A stretch of 64,000 nucleotides of DNA, taken from NCBI RefSeq assembly GCF_029238425.1, contig NZ_JAQWGB010000101.1, positions 1 through 64,000 of the forward strand, given 5' to 3'. The translations under genes and the position numbers were made by a program. The notes beneath the pieces are model-generated. The model did no database searches. It had not been told where the DNA came from and saw only the letters and a program-made list of their open reading frames with translations. This stretch comes from Flavicella sp. (GTDB taxonomy: Bacteria > Bacteroidota > Bacteroidia > Flavobacteriales > Flavobacteriaceae). Below, piece after piece: positions 57,678 to 64,000 of the stretch. Numbering within the stretch: the stretch's first letter is position 1; each line of letters opens with the position of its first letter.

Positions 57678-58460
57678 TTAATCAAAAGTGATAGAATCTA
57701 AGGTCAATCCCGATGAAGGTGCCAATTCTTTTAAAGTATCCGAGGAAGGATTCGCAAGAGTATCTTTGATAAATTCGATATCCACCAAACCTTTTCCTAA
57801 CTGAAACAAAACGCCCATCATCAATCTAATTTGATAACGCATAAAACCAGCTCCTTCGACTTTTAGCATAAATGTTTTTTTAGGAAAAAAATTAGCCACA
57901 AGCGTTGTGTTCTCAATAATTTCACAAGAAATAATTTCTCTTTCAAAAACGGTATGTTCTGAAGGTTTATATGCATATCGCTGAAAATTATGAAGTCCCT
58001 CAAAAAGTTTTGCTCCTTTCTGCATCAGTTCAATATCTAACTCTTCTAAAACACCTAACATAAATGGAGCACAAAAGGGATGTATCTTTTCACTACTCGA
58101 AAATAAATAACTGTATTTTTTTGTAGAAGAATTTTGAATAATATTAAAACTAGCATCTACTTCAGAAATTTCAATAATTCTTATGTCGTTTGGCAGACTT
58201 TTATTTAGCTTCTGGGTCAATACAGCTTCCTCTAATTTTTCATAAACAAACAGCTCAAAAGCAGACTGTTGAGCAGACACCATCATATCTGTCCTGCTAG
58301 CTCCCAAAACTTTAAAATTTGAATGTTTAAAAACGAATGACAGTGTTTTTTCAACCATCTTCTGTACCGTTTTCACATTAGGTTGCACTTGCCAACCATG
58401 ATAACGAAATCCTAGATATTGAAATTTAACTAGATAAAAATATTTTTGCTGCTGTGACAT
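57678..58460 (-). CDS. Divergent TruA-like tRNA pseudouridine synthase
   Basis: 260 aa. The N-terminus YFYLVKFQYLGFRYHGWQVQPNVKTVQKMVEK matches TruA, and the catalytic Asp is in GASRTDMMVSAQQ, where the usual TruA form is GxGRTDxGVHA: the conserved G and H after the Asp are replaced. The C-terminal FMLKVEGAGFMRYQIRLMMGVLFQLGKG matches the second TruA domain. It may be a second, specialised enzyme of this phylum acting on a different uridine, or one with lower activity. It follows the 513-aa hypothetical by 6 nt. Confidence 0.82.
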   Translation of the reverse strand: MSQQQKYFYLVKFQYLGFRYHGWQVQPNVKTVQKMVEKTLSFVFKHSNFKVLGASRTDMMVSAQQSAFELFVYEKLEEAVLTQKLNKSLPNDIRIIEISEVDASFNIIQNSSTKKYSYLFSSSEKIHPFCAPFMLGVLEELDIELMQKGAKLFEGLHNFQRYAYKPSEHTVFEREIISCEIIENTTLVANFFPKKTFMLKVEGAGFMRYQIRLMMGVLFQLGKGLVDIEFIKDTLANPSSDTLKELAPSSGLTLDSITFD

Positions 58461-58466
58461 GAACTT

Positions 58467-60008
58467 CTATACTCTAGAACGCATTTTTCTTTTCACTACC
58501 TCTTCCACCGGAATTCCTTCAATATTTGATTCCAACCAAGAAATAATATCTAAATACAAAAATGCCCTCTTTTCATAAGGATGGTCTTCAAATTCCTTCA
58601 GTTCTTTATGTAGTTTCTTGAAGGCATCTTTCAATTCATTTGGATACAAAGAAGTCAGATTTCTTAAGAATTTGATCATTTTTTTCTGAACCTCATACAA
58701 GTTATCCATTTTTAGTAAAAACTTATAGGTAGACTTGATCAGTTCGTCAATATTTTGGTCTTGTCCAGATTCATAATGCGCAACCAAGTCCAACACTCTT
58801 GTATAACAAAGCAGGTCTTCACGCATTTTTAGATCCTTATTTTGTATAATTTTATTTAGATAAATAATACAATTATCATAATCCCCAGCACCAAAATACA
58901 TACATCCTATTTTATAATAAAATAACATCACGTGATGTGCATCTATCTTTTTACCAAAAGCTTTGATCTGACTTAAAACATCGGGTACAAATTGAGTTCC
59001 TTTTTCAAATTCCCCTTCTAAATAATAAAGATTTATTTTATGTTGATACAGATATAAATTGGCCAATAACAAGGTGTTTTCGTTGACAAAAAACCTTCTA
59101 TATTCAATGGAATCTTCCAATGAAATTAAGGTTTCATTAAATTTATATGTCTGCTGCAAATAGAAAAGAGATTCTAAAGAATAATTTACCGCTTTCAAAT
59201 AAAACACCGGATGCAACTGTTTCATATCCGGATATTCATCAAACAACGCAACTAATTTTTGAGAATACCTGTAACAAGACAAAAAGTCTTGAATGATAAA
59301 AGCATACCACAACTTTGCTTGAAACAAAAACATTTTACCAGTAAAACCTTGTTCTGAAAAAACAAAATTTGGCAAACGAGCTTCGTAGTAATCGTTTACA
59401 ATCTTAAAGTCATTATCGTTTCTAACGTAGCCATATTTTAAAAACCAACTATATAATTGCAACGATAAATTGGAAAGCTTTGAAACCACCACATTTTTTG
59501 CACTTATATTTTTAGCTTCAACAGACAATATATCTGCGCGATCACTCATAGATCTCGTAATATACTGCGACTCTATAACTTTTTCCAGCTCAACCAATTC
59601 ATAAGCTAAGGTATATTCTTCTTTGCTAATGGCTACATTTTTGGTTTTATCCAAAATTTTCAAACTCTGTTTATACAAACCTTTATTGTATAATATTGTA
59701 GCAAAATCCAACTGCTCTCTAATTTGCGTTCTAGCATTTTGATGAATCGGACTCAAACGCAAACTAATTAAAATTTGCTTGTATAAATGTGCTTTTGAAT
59801 TTGAAATTTGCTGTTTCTTGATATTCGTTTTCTTCAATATCAATTGCTCATCATAGACTTCCATTTTATCCATAACACTAAAAAGCGCCATAAAATTAGC
59901 TTCAGCGTTTCCACCTAATCTCCCTGCATACAGTTTAAACTGCCTCTTCTCTGATTTCGACAAAGACTTGATTAATAAAAAAAGAGAATCTTTTTGATCC
60001 TGTGGCAT
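58467..60008 (-). CDS. Helical-repeat protein of unknown function
   Basis: Not recognised by function. 513 aa, no signal peptide or membrane segment, all-helical, with TPR-like pairs (YLYQHKINLYYLEGEFEKGTQFV; MLFYYKIGCMYFGAGDYDNCIIYLNKII). The N-terminus has SLSKSEKRQFKLYAGRLGG. I believe the protein type is common in Flavobacteria. It forms an operon with the TruA-like gene (6 nt apart). A cytoplasmic scaffold is the likely kind of role. Confidence 0.75.
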   Translation of the reverse strand: MPQDQKDSLFLLIKSLSKSEKRQFKLYAGRLGGNAEANFMALFSVMDKMEVYDEQLILKKTNIKKQQISNSKAHLYKQILISLRLSPIHQNARTQIREQLDFATILYNKGLYKQSLKILDKTKNVAISKEEYTLAYELVELEKVIESQYITRSMSDRADILSVEAKNISAKNVVVSKLSNLSLQLYSWFLKYGYVRNDNDFKIVNDYYEARLPNFVFSEQGFTGKMFLFQAKLWYAFIIQDFLSCYRYSQKLVALFDEYPDMKQLHPVFYLKAVNYSLESLFYLQQTYKFNETLISLEDSIEYRRFFVNENTLLLANLYLYQHKINLYYLEGEFEKGTQFVPDVLSQIKAFGKKIDAHHVMLFYYKIGCMYFGAGDYDNCIIYLNKIIQNKDLKMREDLLCYTRVLDLVAHYESGQDQNIDELIKSTYKFLLKMDNLYEVQKKMIKFLRNLTSLYPNELKDAFKKLHKELKEFEDHPYEKRAFLYLDIISWLESNIEGIPVEEVVKRKMRSRV

Positions 60009-60389
60009 AATGAAAGTTTATAATTTCCTAACTAGAAAAACAAACTTACTACATTTTTTACATTTTTCTGAAAAACTCATACAAATAGAAATCCACTTGT
60101 CAAATTCTACTAAAATCCCTGTTATTTATATAAACAAACTAAAAACAAATCCTATTTATTCTAAAATAAGAAATCCACCTACTCTAAAACAGACCAAAAA
60201 CCAGTCAATTTTGGTTTGCCAATTTTTCAATTAGCCATTGTAAAAAGAAAACACCTTAATTATTGATTTACAGTTCATTAACTCGTTCTTAGAAACAATT
60301 GAATACAGTAATCATTGTAGATATCGTAATAAAAAAGGCAATATATACGTTATTTTTGAAGTATAGTTAAAACACAAATACAAGGAAAG
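60009..60389. other. Intergenic region between the helical-repeat gene and leuA
   Basis: 381 nt, divergent promoters expected. The 74-aa ORF at 60010 has low-complexity, Lys/Asn/Ile-rich translation and no family, so I do not call it. A box TAAGTTTG (minus, 60041-60048) could serve the leftward gene. TATTTTTG at about 60350 could serve leuA. Neither has a clear -33 partner. Confidence 0.5.
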
Positions 60390-61550
60390 ATGAGTGATAA
60401 TCATGTTCAAATTTTTGACACAACCCTAAGAGATGGTGAGCAAGTACCTGGATGTAAACTGAATACTTCGCAAAAATTAGTTATTGCAGAGCAGTTAGAT
60501 TTATTAGGAGTTGATATCATTGAAGCTGGTTTCCCTGTTTCAAGTCCTGGTGATTTTAAATCAGTTGAAGAAATTTCTAGAATTGTAAAAAACGCTACGG
60601 TTTGTGGACTTACTAGAGCACATGAAAACGACATTAAAGTTGCTGCTGAAGCACTTAAGTTAGCAAAAAGACCAAGAATCCATACAGGGATTGGTACTTC
60701 TGAATCTCATATAAAATATAAATTCAACACAACTCCAGAAAAAATTATTGAAAGAGCTCAAGCAGCTGTGAAATATGCCAAAGGATTTGTTGAAGATATT
60801 GAATTTTATGCAGAGGATGCTGGTAGAACAGACAATGAGTATTTAGCTCGTGTTTGTGAAGCTGTAATTAAATCAGGTGCTACAGTATTAAATATACCCG
60901 ACACTACAGGATATTGTTTGCCTGAAGAATACGGTGCAAAAATAAAATACCTTAAAGAAAATGTAAAAGGTATTGAAAATGTAATTTTATCATGTCATTG
61001 CCATAATGATTTAGGATTGGCAACTGCTAATTCTATCGCAGGTATCGTTAATGGTGCTAGACAGATTGAATGTACCATCAATGGTATTGGAGAAAGAGCT
61101 GGAAATACTGCTTTAGAAGAGGTTGTTATGATTATGAAGCAACACCCTTATTTGGATCTTGACACAAATGTGAATACACAAATGCTGTTTGGTATCAGTC
61201 AATTGGTTCAAGAAAGCATGGGAATGGTTGTTCAACCAAATAAAGCTGTTGTCGGTGATAATGCCTTTGCTCATAGTTCTGGTATCCACCAAGATGGTGT
61301 TATCAAAAACAGAGAAACATATGAGATTATGGATCCAGCTGATGTTGGAGTAACAGAATCTTCAATTGTTTTAACAGCAAGAAGCGGTAGAGCTGCTTTA
61401 GCGTACAGATTAAAAAACAATGGATATGAGTTGACAAAACTTCAATTGGATGCTACATACCCTGAGTTCTTAAAATTTGCAGATACAAAGAAAGAAATCA
61501 ATGATGAAGATTTACATATTCTAATGGAAAGATGTGAAATCAAAGCATAA
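60390..61550 (+). CDS. leuA: 2-isopropylmalate synthase, short form lacking the regulatory domain
   Basis: 386 aa. [17 protein letters not shown] (catalytic Arg-Asp), [17 protein letters not shown] (metal His) and [19 protein letters not shown] are the HMGL-like TIM barrel and family signatures. It ends soon after the barrel and small subdomain, without the C-terminal LeuA allosteric domain (E. coli enzyme about 520 aa). Predicted reaction: acetyl-CoA plus 2-oxoisovalerate to 2-isopropylmalate. Homocitrate or citramalate synthase are related alternatives, but the ilv genes nearby supply 2-oxoisovalerate, which favours LeuA. leuB, leuC and leuD are not in the window. Confidence 0.85.
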   Translation: MSDNHVQIFDTTLRDGEQVPGCKLNTSQKLVIAEQLDLLGVDIIEAGFPVSSPGDFKSVEEISRIVKNATVCGLTRAHENDIKVAAEALKLAKRPRIHTGIGTSESHIKYKFNTTPEKIIERAQAAVKYAKGFVEDIEFYAEDAGRTDNEYLARVCEAVIKSGATVLNIPDTTGYCLPEEYGAKIKYLKENVKGIENVILSCHCHNDLGLATANSIAGIVNGARQIECTINGIGERAGNTALEEVVMIMKQHPYLDLDTNVNTQMLFGISQLVQESMGMVVQPNKAVVGDNAFAHSSGIHQDGVIKNRETYEIMDPADVGVTESSIVLTARSGRAALAYRLKNNGYELTKLQLDATYPEFLKFADTKKEINDEDLHILMERCEIKA

Positions 61551-61567
61551 TTTATAAAAAACCATAC

Positions 61568-61601
61568 AAAAAGCCTTACTAATTTAGTAAGGCTTTTTTT
61601 T
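61568..61601 (+). terminator. Terminator after leuA
   Basis: AAAGCCTTACTA/TAGTAAGGCTTT stem with a short loop and a T-run, 18 nt after the stop. Confidence 0.9.
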
Positions 61602-61749
61602 GTTTAAAACCGAACCATCTGTTTACTAAACCTCTCATTACAAGCAATAAATTTGGATAAACCCTAAAAAAAACGTAATATAATAAGGTAACTAAAAGTT
61701 TACAGCTTACATTTTTTCTATATAACTATAATACTTAAACCATATTGCT

Positions 61750-63906
61750 ATGAAATTACGTATTGCGTTGATGAATGTACATGGCCTTGTTCGAGGTGAA
61801 AATCTTGAAATAGGTAGAGATGCCGACAACGGCGGTCAAACTAGATATGTTTATGATCTAGCCATGCACCTATCAAAACACCCCAAAGTTAAATCAGTTC
61901 ACATTTTCACACGACTCATAGACGACCCAGAAGTGTCTAAATGTTATTCTATTCCAAAAGAAAGAATCAATTCTAAATTAGAAATACATCGAATTCCCTT
62001 TGCTGGTAAAAAGTACCAACCAAAGGAATACTTATGGGATTTTTTAGACGATTTTGTCTCAGGTACTATTGCTCATATGAAAAAAAATGAAATTTTACCT
62101 GATTGGATTCACAGTCATTATGGCGATGCGGGATATGCGGCTGTGGAATTATCCAAAATATTAAATATTCCTTTTTGCCATACTGGTCATTCGTTAGGAT
62201 TGCATAAAAAAATAAAACTTTTAGAAAAAGGACAATGCGAAGAGGAACTTGAGAAAAAATTCAACTTCAAAAAAAGAATTGATGCAGAAGAATTAGTTTT
62301 AGAAAATTCCGAATTTATAATTACATCTACGCATCAAGAAATTCAATCTTATGAACAATATAAAAACCATCAACAGGCAAAATTTCAAATAATTCCGCCT
62401 GGAATAAATATCGATAAATTTGAACCTTATTATTGTCACAAAGATGAAAACGAGAATAGCAAAAGACATCATTGGGTAGGAGAAAAAATAGAAAAATTTT
62501 TATCAAACCCTCATAAACCAGTTATTGTTGCGATTTCTAGACCAGACCGTCATAAAAACCTAAGAACTCTTATAGAAGTTTATGGTAAAAACAAAGAGCT
62601 TCAGAGCCTAGCAAATCTTGTGATTTTTGCCGGAATTAGGCAAGACATCAACGAAATGCCGGATAAAGAAAAATCCGTACTGACCGAGATTCTACTTTTA
62701 ATGGACAAATATGACCTTTATGGAAAACTTGCAATTCCTAAAAAACACGATGTAGAAAATGAAATTGCTACTATTTATTCTTATTGCGCAGAAAAAAAAG
62801 GAGTCTTTGCTAGCTTAACTCTGTATGAAAATTTTGGCCTCACTATTATTGAAGCAGCAAGTTCAGGCTTACCTGTTGTTGCAACTAAATTTGGTGGCCC
62901 TTCAGAGATCATCCCTAACTGTAGCAATGGAATTCTTGTAAATCCACTGAACGCAGATGAAATTAGCTCAGCTTTGATAAAAACCCTTACAAATAATGAC
63001 ATCTGGAGAAACCATTCTGAAAACGGTATCTCCAACGTAAGAAAAATCTACAATTGGGAAAGTCATGTAGAAACTTACTTAAAAAGAATTTGTGAAAATT
63101 TAAAAGCATCGTCTAGTAAAAATTATGATGCTACAGGAATCCCTATACAATTAAGACTTAAACAGAACATAGAAAAATTAATCGTATGTGATATAGATGG
63201 AACATTATTGCATCCCGAAACGAATAACCCAGGCTTAGAAAAACTTTTATTTCAACTAAACAAAAGACCAAAAAATGTAGCTTTTGCACTTGCTTCTGGT
63301 AGAAACTTAACTAAAACTATTGAGTTCTTAAAGGAATATGATGTTCCTACTCCAGATATTGTCATTTCTTCCGTTGGAACAGAAATTTACTATCCTTATC
63401 AAGATAGTTTTCACCTGGATAAAAAATGGCATAAATTTATTGGAGGAAGATGGAAACGCAACGAAATCTACAAGGCTTTAAGCTCTATCAAATGGCTTAA
63501 ATTACAAGCTGACCTTGGGTCTCAAAATATTTATAAAATCTCATACGATTACATAAAAGAAGATTTCAATTTAACTGAAATTAAAGATGCCCTAGGAGAC
63601 ATCTATCACTTGGTAAATATCATCGCGTCACAAGATCAATTTTTAGACATCATTCCTAGAAGAGCTTCCAAAGGAAACTCCGTAAAATATGTGTGTAGAA
63701 AATGGAATATTCCCAAAAAATCTACTTATACCGCTGGGGATTCTGGTAACGATAGCGATATGTTTATGCCTTTGGTAAAATCAATCATTGTAAAAAATCA
63801 CAGTAAAGAACTTATTCCTTTGCTCCATCTTCAAAACAATTACGCCTCTAAAGGAATTGCAGCGGAAGGAGTTTTAGAAGGATTAAGACACTATAAAGTT
63901 TTATAA
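61750..63906 (+). CDS. Sucrose-phosphate synthase/phosphatase fusion
   Basis: 718 aa. Residues 1-about 475 are a GT4 sucrose-phosphate synthase: DADNGGQTRYVYDLA near 25-40, FCHTGHSLGLHKK (UDP-glucose/fructose-6-P region), VAISRPDRHKNLRTL and LYENFGLTIIEAASSGLPVVAT (EX7E type). From about 478 on, a HAD phosphatase: LIVCDIDGTLLHPE (DxDGT), then ALASGRNLTK and TYTAGDSGNDSDM. The product sucrose-6-phosphate would be cleaved by the same chain, giving sucrose, likely as an osmolyte or store. The protein is cytoplasmic. Two bases separate it from the next gene, so one operon. Confidence 0.92.
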   Translation: MKLRIALMNVHGLVRGENLEIGRDADNGGQTRYVYDLAMHLSKHPKVKSVHIFTRLIDDPEVSKCYSIPKERINSKLEIHRIPFAGKKYQPKEYLWDFLDDFVSGTIAHMKKNEILPDWIHSHYGDAGYAAVELSKILNIPFCHTGHSLGLHKKIKLLEKGQCEEELEKKFNFKKRIDAEELVLENSEFIITSTHQEIQSYEQYKNHQQAKFQIIPPGINIDKFEPYYCHKDENENSKRHHWVGEKIEKFLSNPHKPVIVAISRPDRHKNLRTLIEVYGKNKELQSLANLVIFAGIRQDINEMPDKEKSVLTEILLLMDKYDLYGKLAIPKKHDVENEIATIYSYCAEKKGVFASLTLYENFGLTIIEAASSGLPVVATKFGGPSEIIPNCSNGILVNPLNADEISSALIKTLTNNDIWRNHSENGISNVRKIYNWESHVETYLKRICENLKASSSKNYDATGIPIQLRLKQNIEKLIVCDIDGTLLHPETNNPGLEKLLFQLNKRPKNVAFALASGRNLTKTIEFLKEYDVPTPDIVISSVGTEIYYPYQDSFHLDKKWHKFIGGRWKRNEIYKALSSIKWLKLQADLGSQNIYKISYDYIKEDFNLTEIKDALGDIYHLVNIIASQDQFLDIIPRRASKGNSVKYVCRKWNIPKKSTYTAGDSGNDSDMFMPLVKSIIVKNHSKELIPLLHLQNNYASKGIAAEGVLEGLRHYKVL

Positions 63907-63908
63907 TT

Positions 63909-64000
63909 ATGTATTCAGGAGGAGGATTTAGCAAATGGGAAATTGGTGATATAGATGTATTTATCCATAATGGTAAATACCATTTATTTCATCTTATTAT
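63909..64000 (+). CDS. 5' fragment, possible five-bladed-propeller glycosidase (GH32/43/68-like)
   Basis: ATG at 63909 opens a frame that runs off the window edge after about 30 codons: MYSGGGFSKWEIGDIDVFIH, then NGKYHLFHLII. The D-x-x-x-x-x-x-G-KYHLFHL pattern is like the first blade of GH32/GH43/GH68 enzymes, where an Asp lies near the start. Placed 2 nt after the sucrose synthase gene, it could be a sucrose-cleaving or -transferring enzyme. Too little sequence to settle the family. Confidence 0.5.
   Translation, partial: MYSGGGFSKWEIGDIDVFIHNGKYHLFHLI

Noticed and set aside
60010-60234. 74-aa plus-strand ORF between the helical-repeat gene and leuA
   Set aside because: It is not a shadow, but its composition follows local AT bias, it has no recognisable domain, and it occupies the region where divergent promoters must lie.
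1-64000. CRISPR array, prophage, insertion sequence or integrative element
   Set aside because: No spaced direct repeats, transposase, integrase or phage structural genes were found; the tRNA-Arg shows no duplicated 3' end as an attachment site.

Overview
The window looks like chromosomal DNA of a marine Flavobacteriaceae (Bacteroidota). The evidence is high AT content, a hybrid two-component regulator, many Bacteroidota-type signal peptides, the class-typical dcw gene order, and -7-like TAnnTTTG boxes in place of sigma70 promoters. A carrageenan-using genus such as Wenyingzhuangia or a relative would fit, but genus is inference only.

Bases 1-17,617 are a minus-strand polysaccharide utilisation region. 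Two related large secreted proteins (982 and 899 aa) have an N-terminal beta-propeller followed by a conserved catalytic-looking half, the architecture of GH150 lambda-carrageenase. They sit with a GH110-type beta-helix alpha-galactosidase, two formylglycine sulfatases, a ThuA-like protein, an AraC regulator and a hybrid two-component system (HTCS). I read the region as a sulfated-galactan, probably lambda-carrageenan, catabolic locus. No SusC/SusD pair is visible in the window.

Bases 17,804-31,453 are a mixed envelope and signalling region. It has outer-membrane barrels (one split by an in-frame stop right after its signal peptide), a PAP2 phosphatase, a CDF-type cation transporter, and an ECF sigma - membrane Ser/Thr kinase - PP2C phosphatase module. 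It also has a C45-type Ntn hydrolase, a translationally coupled App1-like phosphatidate phosphatase and diacylglycerol-kinase-family pair, and two paralogous lysine-rich proteins of unknown function. Four genes here (20945-, 21135+, 23639-, 27541+) share an upstream element, GGGTTT-N9-12-TACGCTRTT, which may be the target of the local ECF sigma factor.

Bases 31,523-47,934 hold a tRNA-Arg(UCG), yqeY and a complete Bacteroidota dcw cluster read leftward: mraZ-rsmH-ftsL-ftsI-murE-mraY-murD-ftsW-murG-murC-ftsQ-ftsA-ftsZ. Three GTGG repeats spaced exactly 10 bp lie just upstream of mraZ and match the known layout of MraZ-binding boxes. FtsZ carries a long acidic linker made of degenerate repeats.

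Bases 48,158-64,000 are housekeeping and metabolism: an alpha/beta hydrolase, engB, an RluA-family pseudouridine synthase, the branched-chain amino acid operon ilvD-ilvB-ilvN-ilvC-ilvA, a divergent TruA-like protein, a Flavobacteria-type hypothetical, and a short leuA. The last genes are a sucrose-phosphate synthase/phosphatase fusion and the first 30 codons of what may be a five-bladed-propeller glycosidase, which runs off the edge.
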